Shown piece after piece: positions 45,799 through 59,395 of a stretch of DNA of 64,000 bases. The notes beneath the pieces were generated by a model, which made no database searches, had not been told where the DNA came from, and saw nothing but the letters and a program-made list of their open reading frames with translations. Position numbers and translations under genes: made by a program. The stretch covers positions 61,777,977-61,841,976 of the forward strand of contig NC_092497.1 in NCBI RefSeq assembly GCF_047495875.1. Reading direction: 5' to 3'. This DNA comes from Pithys albifrons albifrons. Lineage: Eukaryota > Chordata > Aves > Passeriformes > Thamnophilidae. Position 1 is the first letter of the stretch. Every line of letters begins with the position of its first letter.

Positions 45799-47465
45799 GA
45801 CTTCTCACATGTATGTTACAGTCTGCTTCAGAGAAAAAGACAAGCCAAATGTGATCCACTTGGAAGAAAGCATTGTGCAATATGTCCTGCTTTGGTGCAT
45901 CCAACCACATCTGTCTGTCCCTGGTGCACAGTACAGGGAGACACTGACATTAGACATGGCCACTCCCTGTCCCCAGCCCCTCTCCATTCTGTCTCTTGGG
46001 AACATGGAGCAGCACTATATATCCTGCGCCAGCAGTCTGCAGGGATGCCAAGGGATGCCCTGACTGTCCCTCACCACAGGTGTCCTTTGAGTGGACACAG
46101 GGTGAAGGAGCCACAGGACCAATTTCATTCCTCCTGCCTGCTCTGATGTGAGGACAGTGTCTTGGCCTGGAACTGCAAAAGCCAATATCAAACCTTTGCA
46201 GACCCTTTTTAATTAGCTTTCCCCTCCTACATCTCTTTTTTAACGTGCAGTTCCCAGATTCCTTCACAGTCAGCTATCCCTTTTATGCCTTCTGGAAAGC
46301 AATATATATAGCGCAGGGCTATAAATAAGACTAGCAATGTCATGGTAACCATGGTAACTAGTAGGCTTCAAACACAGATATATGTGTAGGATTTATAGGA
46401 GGCTGCCCTTGACTTTACAGCCAGATGATCAGATGTCCTTTTTAAAATTACCCTGCTTGGAATTTGTATTTCTCACCTGAAAAAATTATTTGTTTCTTTT
46501 GTTAAATACAAAAGAAGGAACTGGTTTTTGTTTTCCTTTTTTTTTTTTCCTGAAAGAAGTTGTTGTTATGAAGAATGCCTGAAAATTGATACCTCCTTTG
46601 GATGCTGATTCCAATGATACTTCAAAAACTTTTTAGATAAAAGGAGAGGCCAGCCTTGCACACCAGCCATTGTAGTTGGTGTGTCTTCCCCTCCCCTATG
46701 AAGGGATATTTCAATTCACTGCAAGGATGAAATGGATGAATTCTGATCTTTTGTGCTGGGCAGAACATGAAAGTCTGTTTCTTGAAAATAAAATGTAGCA
46801 ACTGAAATTTAATAAACATTTAACCAATATCTGTCAACAGCAACATAGTAAAAAGATGTAGGATTCCCCAGGAGAAGTGGCAACTTGTGATGGAATTTGC
46901 AGGTGAAGCAGAGCAGGCTTTCAGATAGCTCCCAGTAGTGGCTACAGCACAGGTACCCCTTGTTCTGCGTCCCCAGGAACCTCTCCCTACTGTAATTTAA
47001 TTTGGCTGAAGAATAGTATGTGGTCTCAGTTTTGGAAAACACTGAACAAAAACTTCATGGCACAGGTGGTCACAGTTCTTACACCTAAATGTAAGAGAAA
47101 GTGCCCATGTTTAGCAGTTTCATGGGCTGTTCAAGGAACTTTTGGTTGCTAAAACTGGTGCAAGGGTGACAAAACCTGTATTTAAAATGGAAAACTGGGA
47201 TGAATTCTCTCTATAAATTATATTATGATGAAAACTACCTTAAAATTGCAGGAATCTCTATGTGATAATATTGACAGCTGCCTGCTAAACATGCTGGTTG
47301 GTCTGTTGTGACCTTTCCTTCACACTACAATGTCATGGAAGTTCCAGTATCTCCTGTCTTAAGTTGTTCTGCAGAATAAGTAGTTTTCTTTACTATAGAC
47401 ATATGGCTGGTCTAATAGAAGAGTAAATTATGCTTCATATATATGTATTAAACATTATATATAAT
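45799..47465. other. Unique DNA with X-box and TATA-like motifs
   Basis: Apart from the X-box listed separately, two TATA-like strings (tatatatag near 46304, tataaataag near 46321) lie just before it. A T-run is at 46537-46550. No coding exon is recognised; the 135-codon frame at 45739-46146 begins in the microsatellite and is not credible. Confidence 0.4.
46345..46358 (+). promoter_or_regulatory. Perfect palindromic RFX X-box match
   Basis: GTAACC-AT-GGTAAC fits the RFX consensus GTNRCC N(0-3) RGYAAC on both half-sites. It arises from a tandem pair of the 9-mer catggtaac (46341-46358). Sequence match is certain; binding is inferred. Confidence 0.5.
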
Positions 47466-47589
47466 TGAGCAACCTGGTCTAATGGAAGGTGGTCCTGCCC
47501 ATGGCAGGGAAGTTGGAACTGGACTACCTTTAAAGGTCCCTTCCAACCCAAACCATGCTAGGATTCCATGATTCCATAGTTCTATGATT
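47466..47589 (+). mobile_element. Short CR1 3' fragment with tail
   Basis: 'gcaacctggtctaatggaag', 'cctgcccatggcagggaag', 'aaaggtcccttccaaccc' and a tail 'gattccatgattccatag'. Plus orientation. Confidence 0.92.
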
Positions 47590-49250
47590 TATCACTCTGT
47601 CCTTGGGGAAACACTGATATCAAAATCTACAGAGATCCCTCAGGTAGTGGTGCTGCAATGTGTTTGGGACCATCTCTGGAGAATGGTCCAGTACCCTCCT
47701 TAATGAGCATGGACAGTGATAATTACAGTAGGGAACACGAAGCTCTCCATACATAGATTTTTCTATGCCAAAATACCTGATTACAAAGTCAGATAAGCAG
47801 AGAGCACTGGAAAGTTATATCTCAGGAAAAGTTCTGGGAGGAGCCGAGCCAGAGAGGTGATCCCTACAAGGATCTTGCCACAACTGCTGCAGCAAGTTTA
47901 GCACCGAGTACCTGTCTGAGGTACACAGAGGCTTCCTGTGTGAGCAGCTGGGTAGAGAGCCCAGTGAAGTCTGTTTCTTCTTCCCTGCAGGGGAAGAGGG
48001 TGGATTGTTCCATGACCTTTAGTAGGAAGAAACCTGCACTCCTCTAGCTGAGCCTTTGGTACTCATGCATGAATGCTGCTTGGCTGAAAAGATGAATATG
48101 TCCCAATGTTTCACTGTCCCAGTGATAGTTCAGCTTGAACTACTTAAAGACAGATGGTGCAGAATGATGCAGCTCTCAGAAGGATTTTGGATGGCATCTG
48201 GGAATAAAAGGAATGCACCACTGTTCCATAGTTTTGGCTTTGATGGCAAGCCCTTGGAAATGGATTTGAGGAAGGAAACAGCAATGCGTGATGTATGAAT
48301 GTTTCAGCTGTTATGCAGAGTGACTCTGCTGCAAATGGAAAATGCTGTGATGCAACTCACATATGTGAAGAACTCTGTCCTCACTGTGTGAAGAACTTGT
48401 CATGCTTCTTGGTCCATATGTTAATAGAGGTGTTTGAAAGTTGACCCCAGCTTCAGTGGATTTCAGAAAACCTTCCACGGATATGTAACCCTGTGTTTTG
48501 GTGTAAGACCTGAGCCTCCATGTTATTTTTCTATTAGAAAACTTATCCTTAGCTCAGCATCACCTGAAAGCATTTTGTGACTGAAAACTAACATGGGTCC
48601 ATTAGAAAATGCTGTTTGCACATATTTCATGTATGTGTGTTAAAATGCACAGTGCTAAGAGGGAAGCTACATGAGCCAAGCAGTTTCTTTCCACTCCATT
48701 GAGACTTAACAAAGGTCTGGGCTTATACAATCATGCTGCAGAAATATTTTTGTCTTCCAGCAATGCACAAGGCACGTGTGTTGCCTCCAGAGAAGCCATT
48801 GTGTCTGCAATTTTTGCTGCCTTCAGCAGGGAGCAAGTTCAGCAGTGCCCAAATCAAGAACCTCTGCTCCATCTGTCAGCAGCAAATGCTCTAGAGCCAA
48901 CAAAGTGCCACCAGTGAGATCTGCGGCGCAATGTGAGAATCCCGCCTTATCAGCCCAGTGACCCGTAACCTCACTATAGATTTTCAATGAGAGTGCGTTG
49001 GGGTGTTGAAATGACTGTGCTCCCCTTGATAAGCAAGGGCATGGAAAGGTGGCACAAGGACACAGTGGATCGATAAGGCCTCAATCTTGCATGCAGGCTC
49101 AGGGTAATATTACAGCTATCTGTTTTTCCCTTTTCTCCAGCAGGACTTCTGATGCCAGTAGAGTGCTCTGTCTGCAGTGCCAGCCCCAGTGGCTGTTGGT
49201 CAAGAATTTGGAGCCTCTTGGTCGGCTTACACTGGGACATAGAGGAAATG
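47590..49250. other. Unique DNA, nothing recognised
   Basis: No repeat, RNA gene or coding exon can be supported. Confidence 0.4.
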
Positions 49251-49395
49251 GAATCATAGTATTACAGAATGGTTTGGGTTGGAAGGGGTGCTTAAAGGTC
49301 ATCTAGTGGGCAGGGACACTTTTCACTAAACCAGGTTACTCAGAGCCCCAACCAACCCAATGTTGAATGTTTCCAGGTATGGGTCATCCTTGACA
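49251..49395 (-). mobile_element. CR1 3' fragment
   Basis: Tail 'gaatcatagtattacagaat', then 'ggtttgggttggaagggg', 'gtgggcagggacacttttca' and 'gaatgtttccaggtatggg'. Similarity fades after about 49395; a weak continuation toward 49530 is possible. Confidence 0.88.
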
Positions 49396-51609
49396 TATCC
49401 TTCACTACCTTCTTTTGCAGACAGTTGTCAAACCTGTTGCTATTACTGAATTGCCAGGCTTTTGCGCGTATCTTTCACTCAGACACCTGACCAGCTCCAG
49501 ATTATTGAAGGTTTTTTCTGATGAGAAAACATTAGTATGCCCTTGAACTTTACAGCATGGACAGTTTAACCTCTCTGCCACACAGCAATTATTCCATTAT
49601 ACATTTTGAAACCTGCTTCCAAACAAAAGCAGAGTGCTGCGTGATGAACACCAGGATGGAGAGAAACTATTCTTTCCAAAAGACCTCACACACCCACTGT
49701 CCAGACCCCTTCCCTTGCATTTCCTTGAACACCATAGCAAGTTTCTTGCAATAGAAGATACTGATTTACACTGTATGAGGTTAAAGAACTTGTCAATAGA
49801 GGGGGAAAGATAAGAAAGTGGTAGTGGAGCATCTTTCCTTTCGTTGTCACGATTTCTATGGTTCCAGTCAGGCATTATAATTGTTCATGACTTTTTTGCT
49901 TTTTCTCCTCCAAGAAACTCAGACTAGAAGTTTAGGTTCATCTACAATTCCTCCAGTTCCTGCTTCATTGTGCCATTGGCTGTGAGCACTTCTAACACAG
50001 ACTGCTTATCTGCAGTGGCTTCTGCCTGAGTCTACTTTGCAGTTGCAGTAAGTTTACAAAGAGCACCCTGTTGGAGGCTTGTAATTTGCAAAGGTTTCTG
50101 TCTTACACTTCAGTGTAATTTGCTGGCAAAAAGAGTGGCCAGCTCCATGGCTAGGGACCTGGAGCTTGCCCCACCACTGACCTGCCAGTTTTCTGCTTGT
50201 ATCAGGGGAACTCCAGGCTGGAATGAAATGCTATCAGAAGAGTCACACTTGGTCTCCCAACTGCACAAAGAAGCCAAACGTTTCCTTTACTGTTAGTGAG
50301 CTGCTGGTATAGGTTGCTGCAGTGTATGTTTATTATCAAGGTGCAGCAGGCCTGATCTGATAGATTTGGAACATGTCTCATTATGTTTGCGCCAACCAGC
50401 ACTCGTCCCTCATCATCTTCAGTCTTGCCATTATTCTGCTAGGACTGATCTTTGATGTTGAAGGAAATTTCTGGGAGGGGCTGAATTTTGTCATGTGATT
50501 CACACACAACACCTGACACAGCAGAAGCCAGGCTACTCTGAGCAATGCAAATTTTGAGCAATTCCTACCTAAATCTACTTGATTCCAGCAGAAAACACAC
50601 ACTTGGTTTTCAGAAGTATGGAGGTGACTATTGAAGAGTGACTTTGCTTCTGGAATTGTATTAAGCGTTCCTTTTCAACTGTTGAAGCCAAGATCCTTTT
50701 GACAACCTGCCCTGCATGTCTGAGAAACATCTGACCCCAGCTAGGAAGAGAAGGGGAGTGTTTATTTTCTCTGCTGAAACCAGTTTACTCATTAATGTGA
50801 AGGAGCAGGCAAACAGGAAGGGTGGCAGGACCTTTTGCAGCCATAGTAACTGAAGCAAAATAAACTTTTGCTCATGGGCTTTCTGGATCCCAGCCTCCTG
50901 ATGGGCGATGTCTGTACAAGCTTTATGCTTCCTTGGGCACTGCCTTCAGGAGTCGGTTAGTCCTTGTCTAAACACCTTATCCCATTCCTTCATTGCTCTT
51001 TGCTTCAGTCTTTCATGGGTATTAATATGAGCTGAAGCACTGCTTTATTGATGATAACAATTAGCTGCATAATAAACTGACTTGATCCAGGCAGACAGAT
51101 GGAAGGAAAAGTGAGAAAAGAACTAAAAAAGGGCACACAGATGAATAGTTTGGAAGGGAGGAGAAACCAGATGGTGGATGAATTCATTAGTTTAGAGCAA
51201 CTGTATGTATCCCCTCCCTTCCTCCCAAGCTGCAGCTAACTTTTGCTGCTCATATTTGTAATTTTGCTCCCCATGACTGGCATCTTCGTTTCATGCTTGC
51301 TTCCCTATAGGCCTTGGAGCATGCCTACAACAGCTCTGCTTTACCTGTAACAAAGCAAAGACATGGCCAAACCACCTTTCCAGCTCTGCAATAAATTCGG
51401 ATGAGGATCCAGCCATTAGAAAACATTATTTGGTGTTTTTAGCCATAATGAGACTGTTATTTTGAAAACAGGGCCATATATCCTTTTCTTGCTCCAAAAG
51501 GTTAGTGAGCCACCCAGGTACAAAGCTGAAAGTTTGGGTCCCTCTGAATTCGGAGACTGAACTATATCTTGTTGCAACAGCATTCATGTAAAGACTTCTG
51601 AAAAATGCA
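49396..51609. other. Unique DNA, nothing recognised
   Basis: No repeat, RNA gene or coding exon can be supported. Confidence 0.4.
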
Positions 51610-51885
51610 TGGAGTAACAGGACAAGGGGAAATGCCTTGACAAAGGGGATGGGCTTAGATTGAATATTGGGAAGACAGTCTTTATTGTGAATGTATAGAA
51701 CAACTGGAATAGGTTGCCCAGAGAAGGTGTGGATGCCCAGCCCTGAAAGTGTTCAAGGCCAGGTTGGATGGGTCTTTGAAAAAATTGGTCTAGTGGAAGG
51801 TGTTCCTGCCAATGGCAGAGGGCTGGACTGGATGATCTCTAAAAGCCCTTTCAAGCCCAGACCATTCTTTGACTTTGTGACAAAT
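51610..51885 (+). mobile_element. CR1 3' fragment
   Basis: 'taacaggacaaggggaaatg', 'ataggttgcccagagaagg', 'gttcaaggccaggttggatg' and 'ggctggactggatgatctc' in the order of a CR1 ORF2 end plus 3' UTR, plus orientation. The tail is degraded. Confidence 0.9.
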
Positions 51886-53940
51886 GGATTGCTTCTCCAT
51901 CAATATCCAATTACTGCTGCCCCATACTGAGGGCTATTGGAAGCAGGAAAGAGTCCCTGGAGCAGCTTCATGAATGTGGACCACATTCCAGAGGTTTCAG
52001 ACGTGACCTTGACCTGTCAAGAAGTGCTGTGGCAGAAAGACCACCTGCATTGCAGAAGAAACATCTTCCCAGATCCATTCATCCCAATGAGATGAGCAGA
52101 ACTCAGCAGGGAAGACACCCCCAGACATCAGCAGTAGCTGTCTCCTTTTCGTAGCATGGACTGACTTCCAAATCACACCTTCTACTTTGTGTTCACCTGC
52201 ATACGCTGAGGAGTCCCTCTTGCACCTCCTTTGGAAAGGCTCAGCACGCATTCCCCAGGGGCTGGAACTCTCCTTTTTTGTGTGGCTGTCAAGCCAGTGA
52301 CAAAGCCCAGAGGGGAAACTGGTCCCAAACCAAACAGAGATGGACTGAGGCACAGTGAATTAAATGCTAAGTCAGTAATTAAGTAAATTAAGCTTTGGAT
52401 CTGGCCCATAAATAGCTTCCACATCTTAGCATGATGATTTTGCCTGTTGCTAATTTGACTAATTAATTTGACTAATTCTATGTGTTGTAGAACTGTTGGT
52501 AGTGGGGAAACAAATGTTTAATTTAAAAGCTAATTAAAGAACATCAGGCTGTGGTCAAAAATGCTGCCAGATGAAATGGGTATTTGCTGAACTCTGAGTT
52601 TTCATCATTTTCAGTGGAGGGAAGCTGGGTAAGGACCTTAAGAAAGTGATCTTGTGTGCAGTGAAGAGTACAAGAGATAAATAATTTCTGACTGACATAA
52701 CTAATGCTGACTGGTTTTTATCAAGCCTTTGGTGAAGTTCCCCTCTTTCCTACATTGAGCAATTAGGATATTAAGTTTCCACCTTGTTTAAAGCATTTCA
52801 AAATTTGTGGCTCAAAATGTTCAGAGTACTTAAATATAAGTGCTGATGTCTAGCCAAATACTTTTAAGGTGGCCATAAAAGGGTACTTTGTGAGGATACT
52901 AACTATGTTTAAATTGGTGCTTTCTATAAGATGTTGATTGCAAATACTTCAGGAAATTTCATTTGGGGCTTTCATTAGAAGGAGGATGTAGGGATACTTT
53001 GTAAATGCATGCAGTTGTACACTTCATTCTTCGCAACATGCTGCACGTGTACACTCTCTATAATTAGCTATAGCAATAAATTGTGCAGCCTACATTGCGT
53101 CTCCAGCTCTTAGTATCCATCAAACCAATTACCAGAAGAAGTCAGAAGAATGCTTATGCTGCAGTTTGCAGAATTTATGCCTCCAGTATGCCAGGGTAGG
53201 GAAATGTGTGTTTAGCATTCACCTCGAGTACATACACAGTCACTGGGATAAACTGAGGAACAGGGAGACTTCCTTCACCTAGACCTGCCACACAAATCTT
53301 TGGTCATATTCACTGGAGACGGAGCAGGGCCCAAGCCAAGGACAGGCTTCTGTGAACCTCACTTGATGCTATTTGTCTCAGTGACTGCAGTGTGCCCACT
53401 GTTCTTAAAAGCCTGTCACTCAAAGAGCTGGTTCTGATTTAGACGATTAGGCTGAACGTGAGGTGACAGCAAGATCTGTTCTTTCCACCCACTCTTCAGA
53501 GACTCATCTGCAGAACATGTTTCCTTCCAGGGGGGAGACTCTCAAGGCTAGTGTGGCTACAGAATTAAGAAGCAAGAACTGAAGTGGTTAAGAAACAAAC
53601 TGCTATGTTGCTGCAATGTGCTACATGGTTGGGAGTGACTCCTACTCTGCACAAAGACCTCTGGGTAGTCTCCAATTGTCTCATGGGAGGTGTCATTATG
53701 AGAACGTATTTCCCTGTTTTATTCTAGATGGTGTTATCTCCTCACCTTTATTATGTATCCATAACTACATTATTGGGTCTGCCCTGTGGTCTTAACTGGT
53801 TTAGCTAGTGTTTTTTGTTTTATTTTGTTTTGTTTTTTTAATTGATCATTTGGAAGGAAAAAAATAAAATTTAAGGGCCAGTTGAAAATTTTTTGTTGTA
53901 AAACCTTGTAAAACTCAAACAAAACCACCAATATATTCTT
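51886..53940. other. Unique DNA, nothing recognised
   Basis: No repeat, RNA gene or coding exon can be supported. A duplicated short string (tttgactaattaa / tttgactaattct) lies near 52454-52480. Confidence 0.4.
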
Positions 53941-53997
53941 GTGGGTTTTTTTTTTTTTTTGGTTGGTTTGGTTTGGTTTGGTTTGGTTTGGTTTTTC
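53941..53997. repeat. T-run followed by (GGTTT)n
   Basis: A run of T (53947-53960) runs into about six GGTTT pentamers. The 163-codon minus frame at 53770-54261 crosses this tract and has poly-Lys/Asn-Gln-Thr-Lys-Pro repeats from it, so it is an artefact. Confidence 0.9.
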
Positions 53998-56900
53998 CCA
54001 CAAATTTCTTTGCTCCCTAAAATGTCCAGTCTGTTTGAATGGAAATACAAATCCAAAAGACTCTAAAAACTGCAAAACATCTTTCAGCTGCAGAGGGATT
54101 GAGACATGCATCAAAGTAATTTTTCTTGTGAAGTTTTGATTTTTGACAGAATGTGTTTTCCAGGTAAAAAAAGAAGTATTCGCCCTTATAATCACCAACC
54201 AGCAAAGCACAGCAGTGGTAGACACACATTCAGGTAGAGAGCTGGTAGCCTTTGGGAGCAACTTTTATTAAGAACCTTCTTCAGAAGGTGGACTCTGAAA
54301 TTGACAAGGTTACGATTCACTTTGATGAACAGATCTCACCATGGATCTTTCTGGTCTCAGCTTTCTTTCATGGGTGTGGAATGGTCCTTGAGACACACCA
54401 GGCACAGGTTTCACTGGTCTGTGAAATTAGCTTCGAGTGGGACTCTCTGAGTATCTGTGCTTTAATTAAAGAGTTTGCAGAAAAGCTGGGGAGGTCACAT
54501 TAAGGACATATCAGATAGCATTTAGGGGATGCAGAAAATCCATTAAGATGAGATACTTACAGGAATCTGCCAGATTCACTTATCAAAAAGGAGTCTGATC
54601 TATGACATGATTGCTGTGGCTAAACCACCTTTGTGAGGAACTATTTCCGTATACTGACCTTGCCTTTAATACAGAAGAGAAACGTATAAAACAATCAATT
54701 TCTGAAAGTTAATGTCCATTCCAAATGAAAAAAATAAGACATTTTTAAATGGAGATATGACAAATAACTCAATTACAACCTGATGCAGAACGGGGAAAAT
54801 ATTTGTCCTCTCAGCAATGTTCACAAGCTAGAAAAATTATTTCCTATGCTACTTGGAGTAACGTGGGTCAGAGCTACCCAAGGCCACGAGTCCTGCTCAG
54901 AGCCTTCAGGAACTATTGTAATGCTACCAGTGAAACAGAACCTGTCTTCAGCTCCGGAGATGCTTTTACTTTTCCAAGAAAAAATGTACCTCAATAACAG
55001 CAAAAAAAGTTAGATCACCCTAAGTGATACTGCTACAGCACTGAGGGAGTAAATTATAGCATTGGGAAGGTTTTGTTTATAAGTGCAATTTCTTGTAAGA
55101 AAAGATTCTTGCAAACCAGTGGTTCAAAAGTACAGGGGATGCAAAAGCTATGACCTGTCTTTACAAAAAAAAAAAGGGGGGAAACAATATGGAATAACAA
55201 CAATTGCTCAGACACAGTGCCATGGTATAAGTGGAAGATGTTCCAGCCTGCTTTCTAAGGTTGAAGTGCTTATTTGCTAAGATTTTCAATGCCAAATACT
55301 GCATTCAAATACTCTAATTACTAGCAATGGGAACTGGGCACGAGGGTGGCCTAGAAAGCTTTACAAGCCTCCCTTCCTTTTCACATTAGGACGGGTATCC
55401 TGTCAGACACAGCTGATGCCACATTTTTGTGGCTTTGCATCTTGGCAGGAGGCAGTGCAGTTACACTGTAGTCCATTTGTGATTTTTTTTCATAAATCAC
55501 AATAGGGAGGAGTGTCGGTTATGATTATTGATCAACATCATACAAAAATAGCAGCTTTGATCCAGAGGTTTTGGGGCCTTTCTAGTGCCACCTGTAGATC
55601 AACACCAAAAGGGCACCATCCAGGGTGCTCATACTGCTGATGTCCAAACAGGAGCTCAGCCCCTGTTTAGTACAGAAGCTGTCATTAAGAGCATACTTAG
55701 CAGTTCAGAAGCCCTTTTATTTGTGACAGTTCTTTGCAGCTTGGGATTTCTGCAGCTCACATATCATCCTGTCAGGCTCAAGGATGACCATAATAAAAAT
55801 AGAAGTGTAGCAGGTCACGTTTCTACACTTTAGCCTAATGGGATAATTTAATGTGCTGTTAATGGCTATAGATCTCACCCATTCTCCCTAAACAGTTCTA
55901 ACAATGTGAGATTTGAGGTAACAGAAGCCTTTGGTCCGGAGGTGTTATTCCTTTTTATATCTTGCTTTTGCCACTCTGCAGAGTGTAAAATTCACGATTA
56001 GTTGGAGATTAGTTTGGATAAGCGTAAGTGCATCACAGAGATATTTTTAATTGCTTCTTCCTGCTTTACAAAGTCCATTGGTGTTCAGCAAAAAAATGGG
56101 TAGAGAATTCATATGTAATATTCAGGAGAAGGCTTGAAAACCAGTGCTCTTAAAAAGCACTCTTTGCAAAGCAACTTCCACTTGAAAAATCTTACAACTT
56201 CTTCTGGGATCCTATGCCTTTGACAGAAATGATGTAATTTTGGAGATTCTGTTCTTATTTTGAACACATACTAGAAAAGATTTTAACAACAAAAAGAATT
56301 TTGCAATAATAGTGAGCCATCAACATCTATTTTTCCCATTCATTTTACACATGTAAAATGCACACAAGGCATTAAGTTTACGATTACTAAGTTTTTAGGT
56401 TTGCCTCTCGTAACAAACAACTTGAAATTCCTGATAACTTTTAGATTTTCTTTCATGCTTGACAATGCTTTCCATGTATACGTAAGCAAACAGTTTTATT
56501 CGTTGTTCTGGAGTAATTGTCTTTTACTTTACTTGTTACTAGAAAAATATGATTACTGTGTCAAAAGTAAATTATGATAATATTTCACAGCTTTTTTGTA
56601 GAGTGGTAAACTCCCTGTTACAAGGATTTTTCAGTTTGTGAAGGATTGATTCTAGTGGGGTTTCGTTCTCTCTGAAGCACAGAAAATGCACTGGGTACAG
56701 TTACAGAACATATAATTAATATTAAATAATAGAAAATGGCTCTTTGTTTTAGCATCATTGTTTGACACTCTGAAGCTTTTAAGCATTTGTAAAACTGAAT
56801 TTCAGTACACTCTATGTGTATTGCTCAGAACAGAGTGATATTTTTGTTGTACTCTACATTTGCCCTCTAAAATTAAAAGAATAATAAAGTCATCACATTA

Positions 56901-59320
56901 GCTGTATAAATAAAGGAATTTAGTAACTTTTCTTCAACTGCTGTTCAGCACACAGGGCAAGTGAAGAGTCATATGTCAAAACAATACATCCTTTCTCAAG
57001 AAGTTTTTCTGTATGCAATTTGAGTTAAGGAAATGCCCAAAATTTATACAGATAAGCACTTTTGTTGCTCCTCTTTGGCATGAGTTCAGAGTTGACCAAG
57101 TGTTAGTAATGAAGTACAGGCATTAGACTGCAGTGGAGCTTTGATAATAGCACTGGGATGTTATGAGGCACTCCAGTTCATCACAGGAAAATTCATATGT
57201 GTGATGACTTTCTTTTATACTTCACCTCTCTCCTTCCTTAAGTTCTCTTGAGGGAAAACAGAACTGTACATTAATTAATTGAAAATGTATATATCCTCCC
57301 TGGCCAAATTAATAATGCCCTTTTCCATCTGGCTTCAAGGTCAACTATTTGTCTAGATGCATAGAGGATTCCCAGCTCAAACCAGGTCTTAATTGTGCTG
57401 ACTGATGACCAGACAGATAGCATGGGCATTTCCTCTCAAAATAGTTGATAATCTGGACATCAGATGGAAAATAGCAGCTAAGCAGAACAGATAAATGATC
57501 ACAACACAAAATTGAAGGAAAAAAAGTGTGTGGATAAAATCGACACTACTGTAATCACAGTTTTAGTAAAATAGTTGTTTTCTCACAAAAAACTTAAAGA
57601 GTATGAGTTCAGGTGTCTTTTGACAAACTGCAACTCTCTTGTCAGGCATTTTCTGCTACTACTTGAACTCTTACACTAAGGATTCACCATTCACTGGCTC
57701 TAGCACAATGAGGATGAACTCTTCATATCCAATAGTGACTCTTTATGGGTAAATCAGTACTTGCTTGGTCACCTCTGGGTATGTACTTGAGCAACACAGA
57801 CATGCTGCTTCCCCAGATACTCTGCCAAAAAACAGAAGTGGCTTATGTAATGCAGACAAAAAGAGTCAGTAATCGATAAGCCGAAAGATTTTATTTTTTA
57901 TAGTTTTGAAAATTCATATGAAGTTTTTCTTTTATTCTAATAATAAACCTCAAACAGCCAAATCTTAATTTGTTATCTCTTTTCCACTGTAGTAACAAAG
58001 ATGCCACACAGCTATATCCATTAAAATGAGGACACTAGAAATTGCTATACCTTTTCTCTGTCTCATTTCCAAAAATAGCTATTCCTAACAAACTGAGTGA
58101 GAAACCAAGTACATCCGAATTAATAAATTGGTTATCCAGGGTATCTAACATATCTTTGAATATTGCTTAGCAGAAAATTGCAAGGATTAGAAAAAGCATG
58201 CAAAAAGTCATAGTCTAGTGGTATTTCTGTAACTTGGTAACACTAGAAATGAGCAAAGATATAAACTGGGAAGTGAAAAATGCTACACATTGTAAGTGTT
58301 TTGAGCTGTCATGTCTGTGTTCAGAACATTAAAAAATGAATTAAAAAATTAAATTTTTAGTATGTCTTAATCTGAAAGCAAAGGGAAGTATATAAAACAT
58401 AAACCCCAGTTAAAGTTAAAGGTGCATTAGCAGAAAATAGGGCCCTATAACGATAGATTTGAGAAAGTGAAAAAGTCCTATTCAAACAACTCAGGAGAGA
58501 TTTGTCTTCAGTTTCTGGGCCTTCTTTCAAGTATGATCAATAGAAAAGTGGTAGTACAGCTGAATTCCTATATCAACCCTTTAGTTGCTATAAATCAGGA
58601 CAGGTCCCTCTGCTTTATGATGGGTTCTGAGATCAAGAAAGTGGCAGTAATTGTAAACTGAATTTACAATCTATCCAGTTGTTTAGTTAGTTATAACTTA
58701 CTGTTATGCTCAGTGCAGAAACCAGCAAATACCAGGTAGAGTTGCAATCTATTACTTTTTTCTTTGTAATTTCTCCCCTGCAATGACTGGAACTTTTAAC
58801 ACAACCATCCACAACTGCTGCTGGTACCTCTATCAAGGTACTCTTGCATACTCAACCACAAACATACAAGGCTTTAACTGGGGGACTCTGACAAACTCTG
58901 CATGCCCTTTATATAAAGGGATTCTTTCCTTCTACTTCAGCCATACATAAAGCTGCATTTTCTTGTATATACAAACTTTCACAGATGTATTCCTACTTAG
59001 ATGATTCCTGCAATCACATCCTTCTCTCCTCCCCTAAATTCAGTCTTCGATGTCCCCTCTGTTACATTCATGACACCACTTTCTTCTTGCTCTCAGAGTG
59101 TATTGCACAACTATTGAGAGCATAAACCCCAAAAGACATTTATTTTTCTCCTTTCTCTTAGCATGGGGGTAAACAATTAGCTGCTGAATCCATCCAGCTG
59201 CTCTTCATTGGCAGTGGTGATGGCATAGTGACAATGAGAGATCAAAAAGAACAAAGCAAAGTAAGCATTGAAGGGGTGGAAAATGTCCAGTGGAGTTATT
59301 GAGTCAGGAATAAATCTGTT
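53998..59320. other. Long unique stretch, nothing recognised
   Basis: About 5.3 kb, AT-rich. No transposon, RNA gene or coding exon that I can support. From 55850 to 58460 even short open frames are absent from both strands, which fits noncoding AT-rich DNA. Confidence 0.4.
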
Positions 59321-59395
59321 GAATCATTTAGGTTGTAAATTACCTTTAAGATCATCGAGTTTATCCACCAGTCCAGCACTGCCAAGCCCACTACC
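59321..59395 (-). mobile_element. Very short CR1 tail fragment
   Basis: 'gaatcatttaggttgtaaat', then 'tacctttaagatcatcgagt' resembles the last 50 bp of the CR1 3' UTR with several substitutions. Confidence 0.6.

Noticed and set aside
53770..54261. 163-codon minus-strand frame
   Set aside because: Crosses a T-run and (GGTTT)n tract giving Lys and Asn-Gln-Thr-Lys-Pro runs; no domain is recognised.
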